Below, piece after piece: positions 11,931 through 23,800 of a stretch of DNA of 64,000 nt; the first letter of the stretch is position 1, and every line of letters starts with the position of its first letter. Origin of the DNA: Alitta virens (taxonomy: Eukaryota; Annelida; Polychaeta; Phyllodocida; Nereididae); assembly GCA_932294295.1 (NCBI GenBank), contig OW028573.1:2118001-2182000 (forward strand), read 5' to 3'. A program made the position numbers and the translations under genes. The notes under the pieces are model-generated. The model searched no databases, had not been told where the DNA came from, and saw only the letters and a program-made list of their open reading frames with translations.

Positions 11931-13942
11931 GATGCAAAAAATAAAATAAATAAAAGTTGCTCTTTGTTACGTTTCTGTGAAATGCAGGTTTTTACACCCC
12001 GTCAGTTCCGTGACACTACCATCACTCATGTTGCCCATGCAATATGAACTCATTACACAATGTAATAAGCCGAATTTTTTGTTGGTGGTATCAGTTGTCC
12101 TGTAATACAGATAACTGATCTATAGATTTATTTTCATGTTTTTCCAGATATAATACACACACATTGTAAAGGTTTAGGGATAACTTTCTATAAATGTATC
12201 AATTATTTCATATTTCGTAATATTTGAGCACCCGACTATCGTGTATGTCCGGGGTGTGCTACATAGAATAGTTTCGATCCCCTATGACACACTTTTCCTT
12301 GGTGTATTAACTGACAGTGTGCAACATGTTAGGAAAGGGCCACGTGGTCCTAAAAGGTCTTAGGTGTAAGCTAGCCTTTTGTCAATTTCCTTTGCTCCCC
12401 CCCCCCCCCTCCAGCCCGTCCCCAATCGCAACTGGCCCATTTTCTGGTAATGCTGACTCATCAGGATCTCAGTGACATGGACGGCTAAACTGTGTCACTC
12501 GCTCGATCTGTTTGCATCGTCAACAACTGAGTCTATCCAGCTCAACAGGATAGATCAGTGTTTTGAGAACGTCTGAAACATGGATGTTTTCTCTTTAACG
12601 GCAGGTTAGTGTCATACATTTCTTTAATCGATGATAGGAGTACACTAAAAGTCATAGTCATTAACTGATTCTTTTGGATATGAAGTACAACTGCTGTAAT
12701 GACCAAACACAGGGCCGTAGCCTGCGGGGGGGGGGGGGGGGGGGGGGAGGGGGGGGGGGGAGTTGGGCAACAGATTTTTAACTTTGTAAAATATATCATA
12801 TGACTGAAGTGAACAACAGAACATCAGCAGCTTGACTTTGACCAAACTGCCCTCCCTAGACTTTTTCCAAGGCTATGGCCCTGCAACAAATTAAGTTCAT
12901 CCATTTTTATGCGATAAAGTTTAACGTGACATAATTATATGACATTGATTAAATTGTTGGAGAAACAAATGATAGTTGTTCATTCTGTGATGCTCAAAAT
13001 GTCCTGAACACATTTTTCGATTATAACGAAACAGAAATCTACCATCTATCGATGGGACCATAACACATATATATATATATATATATATACAGGGTTAGGG
13101 TGGGTATTGTTAACATAAGACCACTTGTCCAATGTGTACATTATCAAATAGTCTTATATTTGTGGAAGTTGGTGTATGTTTACAAAATAATAAACATTTA
13201 AAAAAGGTACCTTTAGTAAAGCCCTCTACGAGACAACTGCCTTAAAAGCTCAATGCCAAGTGAAGCGTCCAAGGTCAAACGAGGTCTAAGTAAATTTTAT
13301 CATGCGAGACACTTCCTGTTAGACTTAAAAACAAATATGGCAATTTCTATTTTTAAACGACCAGGTACAGTTAAACACACCTTGCTATTCAAAGATAGTG
13401 TAAAAGCAAATGAATAGCTGGTAATATAATGATTAGTGTAAAAAGTGGTAAAATGATATGTAAATATGGTCAAGATATGTGATGATAGTCATTAATCATG
13501 ATAATGGAAGATTGATGACTAGTGATGACTAGTGTTCACACATTTATATTTTCTTATTTTTAATTTTTAGATTACCATATTCTTATGAGTAATTAAACTG
13601 CTTGAAACTACTAAGTCTCGCCCCACTCATTCACATGACTTTGCAAACACCTCGTTTTGGTATGTGACAGTATATTTCCTGGAGTTAAGAGACCAAATGA
13701 CTGCATGTCAATTTTTTTTTTTTTTTCAAATCATCAAATCTTGGATCACAGGCGTTTTCCATCATGACAGCACTTAGCAAGTTAGCATACAATAAGACCA
13801 AGGCTACTGATTTAGTCAAGAACAGCTTTTACTCCCCCTGCGCAACTGCCTTTAAGAATGATGCCAGTTTCAGTTAAAAACATCATGTAAACACCTCTAA
13901 ATGGCAATATCATACACAAAATATTTTTTTCCTTCTTATTTT
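11931..13942. other. Gene-free stretch with one G-run foldback
   Basis: No gene recognised. Contains C and G homopolymer runs, a foldback element at 12710-12886, and a short AT microsatellite near 13067-13089. The proline-rich open frames over the G run are translations of the homopolymer. Confidence 0.55.
12710..12886. mobile_element. G-run foldback MITE
   Basis: CAGGGCCGTAGCCTGC followed by a long G run is inverted at the other end as AAGGCTATGGCCCTG. Same architecture as the elements at 1164-1343 and 31701-31853 but a different terminal sequence. Confidence 0.5.
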
Positions 13943-14530
13943 AGTAGTAGTAGTAGTAAAATTTTATTTATTGTCGTTTCAATTCACGGAATCACATACA
14001 TTGTTCAAGACAAAATACACGAACCAAGCAGAAGCTTCTGTACGACATACTAATAATAATACATAAATCTAATAGGACTAACAAATATATAATAAATATA
14101 GCACATTTCTGTATAGCACTTCATTTTAGGTTCAGCACCTTTTAAGTCAGCATTGTTACAAGTTATCAAAAACAGCTCTTTAATAAATCAATGCATTTGA
14201 CTAGTCATTTCTACATTTTGTGTGGGATTGTAGTTTATAAAAAATTAATATTCATAATGTCATTTTGATTATGTAACCAGTCAGTCACAGCAGATTTGAA
14301 GCTGCTGAGTGAGACTTTGCTTCTAACGTTACTCGGGATATTCGCCCATAATTTTGCTCCATAGTACCTCAGACTTTTTTTGCCATATTTAATGGAGTTA
14401 AACTGTGGGATACTGAAAGTGTCATTTGCCCTCAAATTATAAATGTCTTCCCTTACAGAAAAGATTTCTTGTAAGTACAAGGGGGCCATTTTGTTGCATT
14501 GTATGTCGAACAGGGAAATTGTATAGGCCT
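13943..14530 (-). pseudogene. 5'-truncated LINE, 3' end with ACT-repeat tail
   Basis: On the minus strand an open frame (stop near 14235) carries KKSLRYYGAKLWANIP, then LSSFKSAVTDWL: the same AKLWN-x-P...FK-x-x-L-x-x-W C-terminal pattern as other LINE ORF2 ends. Continuing upstream in frame it reads ISLFDIQCNKMAPLYLQEIF, the typical preceding segment. After the stop there is an AT-rich 3' UTR ending in ACT trinucleotides (TAGTAGTAG... on the plus strand at 13943-13958). The 5' part is missing and merges with the inverted repeat at 14495. Confidence 0.7.
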
Positions 14531-14849
14531 AAATGAAGATAGCTCAGTTAGGTCACTTAATTGGCTTAATGCAGAAAGCACACAGTGCTTGGGAGATATT
14601 GGCCAATCAGGAAGCACCGTCATGTGTAGATGGTGATAAGTGATAAGTGATAAATTCAATTATTCGCGTGTGTTTACCAGTTAATTTTGGGGAATTCCTT
14701 GCCTGTTAGTTCACCATCTACACATGACGGTGCTTCCTGATTGGCCAATATCTCCCAAGCACTGTGTGCTTTCTGCAATAAGCCAATTAAGTGACCTAAC
14801 TGAGCTATCTTCATTTTTACAATTTCCCTGTTCGACATACAATGCAATA
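14495..14849. repeat. Long inverted repeat (arms about 140 bp)
   Basis: The left arm (about 14495-14637) runs from GCATTGTATGTCGAACAGGG to GACGGTGCTTCCTG in inverse form; the right arm (about 14711-14849) repeats it in reverse complement, with a 75-bp spacer. Identity is high: a few substitutions plus a small indel near CCTAAATGAAG. The outer 30 bp of each arm still encodes part of the adjacent LINE, so this is an inverted duplication that captured LINE sequence, or the LINE lies within the older repeat. Confidence 0.75.
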
Positions 14850-15735
14850 AGTCTTATTAGGTAAATTTGTCTAACTGGTAAACAAGCAAAAGAATTACTA
14901 TCCAGCTCAGGACATTTCCTAAGGTGTTCAGCTACATTCTGATTGGCTGTTGCAAATGACATAGCTGCCTCTTGAGATGAGAAGCCCATTAAAGCAGTCT
15001 GGGGCCTTGATATTAGTTAAAGTGTACTTGCTGTCATCACTATGAAGCACAATTGGCGTCATTTCTTGCTTCGCATTTTTGCAGCCGAACTTCGTAATTT
15101 TAATTCGTATTTTCGTCCAAGAAATTTGCAATGTGTAACCTTGGTCTTCTAGCTTCGCCCACGAACTTATTTTGTTACATTCGTAATTTCTTTCAATCAT
15201 TGCCTGGTATTTACAATAAAACGCATTGCTTTTAACTGATCATGCTGCTGAAAGCAATAACACGTGAGACTTCCTTTTTGTATTATGAAGCTTCATACTT
15301 TTGATTATTTAATGACACGTTTAGTTGGGCAAAAATACGAAAATAAATGGCGAAGTTCTTAGCGAAGATACGAAAATACGATTATAAATGGCGATGTTCG
15401 TGGGCGAAAATGTGGAGCAAGAAATGACATATAACCTTACAAAAAAATACTGGTACGTGACAGTATACTTCCTGGAATATATCATATAATGATTTTGTAA
15501 ATTCCTGTACATCGGACACAACTTAATCAACTAACATGTGGCTACACCTAAAATGGGTCGTGTGTAAATCTTTTACTTATGATATACTTCACACATACTT
15601 TACATTAAAATATATACTTACATAAATATATATTGCAGATACATGTTAAGAGTAGATTTATGATTTTTAACTGAAAAAAAAGTCAGATTTATCTTAGACG
15701 TCAGTCAGCCATAGTCACTGCCACTGCCCGGCTTA
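14850..15735. other. Gene-free stretch
   Basis: No supported gene. A block of CGTATTTTCG/CGAAAATACG-type motifs occurs in both orientations between about 15060-15130 and 15330-15430 (TTCGTATTTTCGTCCAAG versus AATACGAAAATA), suggesting a diverged foldback element. Its boundaries are unclear. Confidence 0.4.
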
Positions 15736-17033
15736 GGGTGTGTCAATTTTCTAAAATTCCAAAAAATTAAAATGAGGGGTGTTAAGAACATGCCTTTTGA
15801 TTAGAAAACTCATAAACTACTTTTGTTTTCTCAATCCTAGTAGGTTTTGCTTGGTAAATACTCACCTGAAGGCAACAGTGCTTATAAACGTGCATCTTTC
15901 GTAACTTACACAATATAATAATTTCAAAAGATGCTCCCAAATGATGTTTCAATGATAATTTTCATTAAACTTACAATTTAATCATTTAAGACAACCCACA
16001 TTGTTATTTAATCAGTAAAATTTTAATCATTTCATTATTTTACAATTTTTTTTACTGTACAGGCCAACAATTCTTGTTGAAAATGTCTATTCTATCCTGA
16101 AAAGAGCCAGATCTTTTTTACACATTATAGTGATATTATGAAGTAAATAATCTAATAGTAAATAAATGCAAAAACTATACAGTGAATTTTTGTTTTTATT
16201 GTAAAAATATAATAACTATTGAGCATATAAGAAAGATATGGTACTACTCTTTATTTAAAAGTTTGCTGGAGAGATGGAGTGGGAGATATTTCATAAATTC
16301 AATCAAGCTAGGAAACACAGAGATGTTTTTGATCATGTCCAGTTGTGTAGTTATTCTGTAAGATCGTCACAAAAGTCTCAAATCTGTACTGTTGAGAAGG
16401 AAAACCTTGGACCTGAGGAGTGTGCATTTGGTTATGCTCATCTGTTGGACATTTTGATGATGGGACCAAAGAAGCGAACTCGATACTCAACTTTTACCAA
16501 TCTTGGCAACTTTTTGGGTACTGGAAGACAGCTACTCCCATCTGAACTCCCTACCTACCCTGCGTGATGTGTTGAGATATGGTCTTCTTTTGAGAGAACT
16601 GAGTGAAAGTGACACATAAATTCCAGAATTACTGTCTTGAACAAAATTCAACAGAGTTGGGAAACTGCCAAAGACATATCTCTTGGAAGAGGCAATATTG
16701 AAGTGAAGGAGAATTTCATTGTAAAGTTAGACAAGCTTTTGACATTTTAAACTGCAAATGTGAGATCGTTATGTGTGCTAACTATGGCTGTCCCTCTGAT
16801 TGCACAAAGAAGCCCACACCAGTTGCATGTGTCCAAAGGAAAAGAAGATATCAGTAAAAGATCTTGCTTTCATTAAAGGACAGAGAGACAAAACAGGTTC
16901 CCTTGGACCCCATCAGATGGGTCTTCCTGATCTCCCTGAACACAACAGGCAGGTTACTTAGTGACATATTTTTAGTACCCCTCATTGAAGGAAATTTGCA
17001 AATATAATTTTGACCCCTAAAATTGACACACCC
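15736..17033. mobile_element. 1.3-kb DNA element with GGGTGTGTCAATTTT termini
   Basis: The left end GGGTGTGTCAATTTT (from 15736) is inverted as AAAATTGACACACCC (to 17033), with AATGAGGGGT / ACCCCTCATT further in. Both outer flanks are TTA (15733-15735 and 17034-17036), a likely 3-bp target duplication. The interior holds a decayed coding region at about 16270-16940. I could not assign a superfamily. Confidence 0.6.
16274..16940 (+). pseudogene. Decayed Cys-rich mobile-element-associated protein
   Basis: Fragments read in different frames: a block with LPTLRDVLRYG and a later block with a KVRQAFDILNCKCEI motif followed by YGCPSDCTKKP. The layout 'PT-x-RDVL', then 'FD-(I/L)-L-x-C-x-C', then a short Cys cluster resembles proteins commonly seen next to mobile elements in invertebrate genomes; this is a memory-based resemblance, function unknown. 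At least one frameshift (near 16560) and several stops break the frame. It lies inside the TIR element at 15736-17033. Confidence 0.4.
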
Positions 17034-17800
17034 TTATAGTAAGTGTCATGCATGCTATTAGTCATAACGACTAACGTCTTGGTCAGAAATATGTATAAAG
17101 CATTGAAGTTGGTGGAGAAAAACAGTTGCGGGAGTGAGCCATCCCAGACACGGTCCAATAACTGCATAAGTTGGATCAAAAATGTGAATCCAAGTAGAAA
17201 GCAACAGAAAAACTATAGGATCACAGATCATCAGTCAGTATTTGACACTTTTCAGCCAATACAATAGACACGTTAGGTCAAAATTCCTTTATTTAACGAT
17301 GCATTTAAATGCAAATAAATTATATACAAGGATCACAAGGCACTCCCCACACTCACACATACAGCTGTTGTACAAATAGTTAACGTTTTGATAAATTAGG
17401 ATTCGAAGTAAACATGCAATTGTTCTCGGTTTATTTAAAAACTGTTTCATAAAAAAAAACATGGAGCAGCTCAAAATTAACGCAATTGTGATACGGATTC
17501 AGTAAAACTTGATTTATTTTATTGTTTGCTCTATTGTCGAAAATTTAGTTTTTTTCTCTTTGACCTAAAAATAAATGTATAAAATAAAATTGGCATGGAT
17601 GTGAACTTAATACTTTAACTGTTACCGGGAGATGCTTTGATCATTTTTGAAAAAGTTGGTGTTTGATGAACTTGAATCCGGCTAACCTCGATCATTCAGC
17701 CAGCGTATATGTAAATAACCCTGGGATTTTTCAGGAAGTTTAGACATAGTTTAAATGTATTGGCAGGTCCGCCATGAACCCATTGCTGTCGCCCTGACAC

Positions 17801-17846
17801 AAGAGTGAAGAACAAGTGAAGAACAAGTGAAGAATAAGTGAAGAAT
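17801..17846 (+). repeat. 11-bp tandem repeat just upstream of the receptor start
   Basis: Units of AAGTGAAGAAC/T repeat about four times directly, ending 15 bases before the receptor ATG at 17862. Immediately upstream is a 7-codon open frame with ATG and TGA (17774-17797). If transcribed, both lie in the 5' UTR. Confidence 0.7.
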
Positions 17847-17861
17847 AAGAAGAGTGAAGGG

Positions 17862-20800
17862 ATGAGGGACGGGATGGAGATGATGCTGCTTCAGCTGGTG
17901 CTACTGCTCTCCTTGATGCAGATGGGACAGGTTAAGGGAAGTGCTTTCCAAGCCTTCTGTCAGGATGGTCAGAATAGAGGTAAGCTTACCACAGCTCTTA
18001 CTGTCAATTTCGCTGAAGAGAAAATAATCACAATGTAGCATTACTGGATCCGAATGCTAGCCAAGCAAGCATGACCCACATTTGCGTCCGAGTTCGCAGA
18101 ATGAGGGCCATGCAGCAGTGTTTATCATTTTTTTGTGAGATTATACAGCCTTCCTACCTACCTGAACCTGAAAAGTAATTAGTGCACACACCATTATTGA
18201 TCTCGACCTGTTATTTTTCCACAATCATCATTTTTATGCAATAAATTGGCAATATCAACTTCTGCTTCTTAAAAACTTTTAAATGTTATCACTAAATGAC
18301 TTAGTAGTAAATGGTGATAGTTGACACCGATGTATGTATACTGTTCAGACAATATTTATTCAACTTGTAAAATACCACGAAAAATGACAGGACTGCTGCC
18401 AGGCTATCTGAATGCATCACCCTAGTAGCTCTTCCTACTTATAAATTTCCCTACACTTAGTTCTACCAACACCTTGCAGACTAGCCTGTGCTATTGAAAG
18501 TTATAGAACCAGTGCTCTCTATACCTATGTTAGATTATTTGGGATGGGACAAACAAATTAGAATACAAGTCAAAACGTCCGAAAACCGAAACGTCCTAGT
18601 CTGTAACGTCCCGAAAATGTTCCGAAACGTCCGAAAACTGAAACGCCTGATTCCCGAAACGTCCGAAAAATGTCCGAAACGTCTGAATTTTTAATTTTTT
18701 TATTTTGCCAATGTTTGTAGAATAGTCCTTGGAAGAAAGCACACAATGCAGATTCCACCTTATCTAAGGACTGTTAAAATAGTTTTTGGGCACTGGTTGA
18801 ATCAACTATACTCCGTATACTCTGGCTCTTCTAACCTTACACAGACCATGGCTCTAAATCCTCTTGTTTTAAAATCCTATTTTAACTTGAAGTAAATATA
18901 ATTTCCAATTCTTAACCACATTTATTCCTCTATACCTTTAGAAATATTATCTAAATTGCAATAAAATTCCAGAGAGTGACCAATCATATTTCATATTTCT
19001 TTGAACACAAAACCGTTATATTAATTACAATCAGGAGTTGTTTTATTATTTATTCCCTTATTCCCTAATCCACCACAATGGATATTTCCACCCCTGTTAT
19101 GTTCAATTGATGGGGATTATATTTAATTAATTAGCAGTTGATTGAAGTCAATATTTTCTTTAAACTTCATTTGAATATGAGGTGTTTTTAATTGATATAA
19201 TACCTTTATGACATCATAATATAATTTTACAAACGTAATTCATGTATTATTAATGTATTTATTAGTAGTTATGTTATAATTATTTATCAGGTGTTTAGTA
19301 GTGAAATGAACACCAAAATTATATAACTAGGTATTCAACTACTTAGGACCAATTCCTCAGATTCTGACCATTCAGAATCTGTCTCAGTTGTCAAGAAATG
19401 TTAACTAGAAGTGAAGTTATCAATATTTTCATTTCATCGACGGGGGTACGGCGGACGGACGGCGGGGAGCGCTGGCTGGTCAGCAGGTTCATTGCCGGCC
19501 TCCGAAACGTCCGATTGGTGCGGTCAGCTTTAACTTTAATTAAAATCACTAAAAAAAAAGGTCTTGCTCATTAAATCTCATGTTAAACTACCGACAGAAC
19601 TTGTATTAAATGAACTTTTAACAAACTATTGCGTAAAAGTACATAAAACAGCAGACAAATTATTTTCGGACGTTTCGGACTATTTTCAAGTTTAGGGAAT
19701 CGGACTTTATGGGTTTGGACTTTTCCGTTTTCGGACGTTTCGACTTGATACCACAAATTCTACATACATACATATTACAACTTTTTATCATATATAATTG
19801 TCAGACACGTTTTTAGAAGTGATAATAATGTTATTTTATGCTATCTAAGCACTGAATGAATCGGTTTTTATTGGTCTTTAAGATGTGTCATGTCTTTAAG
19901 TCACACTCCCAGGTAGCATCTGACGATGTAGAAACGACGCTGGACCGATTTGGCATGCTATCTGGGTTACACATTACATTTTAAGTAGTTATAGAGCTAT
20001 GTGTCTATTTTGCGAATAAAAATTATTATGTTAAGTGATCATTAAAATAGTGATTTATCTGGCAAACTACATTCATTCAATCACTTACAGAAACTCCACT
20101 GAGGTTTACGGATAAACCTCTTGGGAACTACGAAATCACCTGCGATGGCGCCTACGTGGAATTGCACTGCTGTGTCCAAGGCTACAGCTCCATCACTTGG
20201 CTCAAAAGAGGAATTGGGACATGGAAAGAGTTAACATACGACCACTTGATATACTTACAATCAAATGACAACAACCAAACATTAACCTTTCAGTCACCCT
20301 ATAAAAAGTCCGCGGAGAACGATTACATGTGCGTGGCAGAGGACGGTGGTGGCAACATCATTAACAACACAATCTGGTTGGAAATAGCAGGTACATGATT
20401 TGTTTGTTTAATAATATATCATCAATCTTTTAACTGATGCTTGATTGTTAATTTACCAGTCATGTCAGTTTTAGAATGTAGGGGGGGGGGGTGGATTAGG
20501 GTTTAACGTCTTGTATTTCTGCACCTGATGGGCTAATTAGGACAGACCGGGACCATGGCAATGACATGACCGATGAAACAGCCATCCAACTTAGGCTCGA
20601 CTGGGAATTGAACCCGGGATTCAGTGGTTAGAAGCCCAGCACGCTACCACTGAGCTAGGCCCCCCCCCCCCTTTGTCAGTTTTAGAACATTAATTTCATA
20701 AGCCACGCTACAGGTATAAAAAAAATATATACCTTCAGCTGTTCTATGCTGAAACCAGATTTTTTCAAATTGGCTTGCAATACTTAGAAAGATTTTTTGT

Positions 20801-23800
20801 ATCAGAATCTCAATCCATAACATATCCTATATATAGCAGAACTCGTAGAGATATAGATACTTAATAAGATCAGTTTTACGAAATATCTTATGAGCCTTGT
20901 GAAAATTGCCAGTGACATCACTGATGTTTGTGTACATTTAAGCTGTGGCCAGACCACTGATCTTCACATCCTTGAAAATGGCTTAAATAACCTACCTATG
21001 GCACATTCATCTTCCTTGAATAAAATGGATCAACTTTGAATTGAGGACCATATGTCAAAAGTGTCTGGTTTTATTGTACCAAGGTATTTATTAAATCTTA
21101 ACAGTTCCCCCCTCAAACATCAATGGACTCATCCATGTTAGTCTGATTTCCCAGAAATTGGCCTGGTTCAATTTGGTCTTTGGGGGTGAAAGCTTGTGAA
21201 GGTTTTCAACAAATATATGTTGGAAGCCCATCATGTAAAATGCCTAGCAACTCAACAAAAGCTTAATATCTACTTACATTATTTCATTCCTATGAAAACT
21301 AGTGTGATTTGACTGGTAACTATGGTGCTTTGGCTGTTAACAAAAATCCATCATGAATTTGTGCTTGTGATGCTGCTGTTGTATGTCAGTGTGGCAGTGG
21401 TCACTCCATTGCAGGCATCTGGCTATGATTGGCCAGTTGAGTGACACACCCACACTCTGACCTATAAAATCACTGTTCTCACTCTTTCTTAAGTGAAACA
21501 GTGTAATTACACAAATTGGATTTGTCAATTGCTCTTTATGTCTCTGATAGCTGATTGCATTTGAAACTGTACACTGTAATTAATTACAAGTTATTACAAA
21601 TAGGCCAATGTTGAAATTATTTCTCAAACTGTTTTAAACTCCAGATATGCAGTTCAAAAATGCTACACTCACTGAACCTGTCAACATGATTATTATTTTT
21701 TACATTTGGTTCTGAATTATTCTATATAGATTTGCAAAACAGAATACTAAAAGTATTTAGGTATATTAAAAAAGAACACGAAAAATTTCTATGCAACTTA
21801 ATAGCAGGAAAGTTTGAAATATACATATATATTTTTTTCATAGTATGACTGACAAGCAAAGGTCTCTTTTTATAATTACTAATACTATAGATGGTGCAAG
21901 TGGTTGATTTGCACACAGTTGTGGGTAGCTCGGCAAGAGTAGCGAGAATCTATGGAAAAGTACATTTTATAGCACGTTCGGCATTAAATACAAACACAAA
22001 ATTTAAATGAACTATACTAATTGATTGTAATATTTTGACATGATACCTTGTCAGTACCTGCAACTAATACCCTTTAGTAAAAATAGATCAATTCATTTTT
22101 TTTGCGCATGTCTAGACTATGTTTACCAATTCTGATACAGGTCTCTTTTTTAAATAGAGCTTTTCTTGTTAACGTATAAATGGTGCAAGTGGATAATTAA
22201 TTCTATAGAAGACAATATGCCAGTGGAGCATATTAGCAAAATAAAAAAATATGCAAGAAAAGGAGAAGTTAAAATGTTTTATTTATTCACTGTACATAAA
22301 GAAACAAGCATAGTGTCCACAGAAGAAACTGTTATCTTTTGCAGAGTGCAACGGGCAAAACCAGGCTCCAAAAGCAATTCTACCAGATAAAGATTTCACG
22401 ATGAGGCGCCCTCTGGGCTCCGAAGCCATCATTAAATGCGTGGGTTTCTTTGGAATTAAACACGAAGACACTTTGTCAGACATTTACTGGCGAAACGAAT
22501 ATATCAATGGCACTGGACACAAGATAGAAAAATTTTGGGTCCCGAAAAATAACGTGCTTCCCCCCACAGCTCCTAACATCAAGCTCACCTACGAGTAAGT
22601 ATTTAAATCTCAAAACTAATTTATTTCACACACACACATATGTAATTTATTGATATTAATAAATAATAAATTTAATCCTATTTGCCAAGCAAACAAAATC
22701 GACGAACGTTTGCTTCCTCCTCATTCGCTCTCATCTCTTCACCCGCGCACCCATCCCTGATTTGAATTGATCATCTCTCGATTATCTTTATGTATTTTAA
22801 AATATACAATTTTCTTATAGCAGCTATTTGTGAGCATTATTCTCTCAAGATCGCCTCATGGTTTATGTTCAGTTTGCTGTTCGTAACATTTAGTATACTA
22901 GTAAGATCATAATTTCGTTTGTGTTAATTTAGATTGTTCATTTTCGATGATAATAATTGGTTTGTCCTTTTGTCCACACCTAAGGATTGTATTCTCGTTA
23001 ATGGCCATAGGCCATAATTTACTTTCATCTTTGGAAGCGTTTTTGCGTAATGCTTCAAAATTTGCCACTTTTTGAGTGGCAAATTTGATTGTATATGTTA
23101 ATCCAATGGATAGCTTTGTATCTCGGTTCAAGCGTGTATATAGCATATTTTCTTGCACGCTGCCCGCTTCGTCGTCCATCTTCGTTTCTTGGCTTCGTGT
23201 TTGTGTATTTCCGCCTTGTATGCCGAAGATACCACTAAACACCAGGGGCCGCCACTTTGTTTTGCTGAAGCGCCCTTTGCCGATTATCGCCCATTAAACT
23301 GAGCCACTAAGCATATGGTTATTGAAAATTAGAGGAGAAATAGGGCTATTTTCTGTATTTTGCAGTTTTCGGCTTTTGGCTTGGTGTGCAATTGGCTGGG
23401 AACTGCCTAAGCGTAGGCTAAACGCGATAGCCTAGGCAGGTCGGTGCTGTCCATCTCCCATGGCTGATTGGCCAAGCACTGAATTTTCTGATCGGCTGTG
23501 CTATTTTTAGACTGGGGATTACGCTAAAAATAGCATAGTCAATCAGAAAATTCAGTGCTTGGCCAATCAGCCATGGGAGATGGACAGCACCGACCTGCCT
23601 ATCGCGTTTCCGCTTAGGCAGGTCCCAGCCAAGATTCCTCCCGGCGTGCGTTTAGCCGCTACGTATGCAACCCTCCTCGGTGCCCCTGGTGTCGAATATA
23701 AGAACTAGACCTACTGAACAGAAACTCAGGTTGTTTTAGTGTTTGGGAACTTGGGACGGGAATAATACAGGGAGCAAATCTGTTGTCTACTGAAGTTGTG

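Noticed and set aside
12542..12845. Proline-rich minus-strand frames
   Set aside because: Polyproline is the translation of the G/C homopolymer run inside a foldback element.
14453..14989. Two minus-strand frames of 68 and 92 aa
   Set aside because: They fall on the two arms of an inverted repeat and partly repeat each other; no domain.
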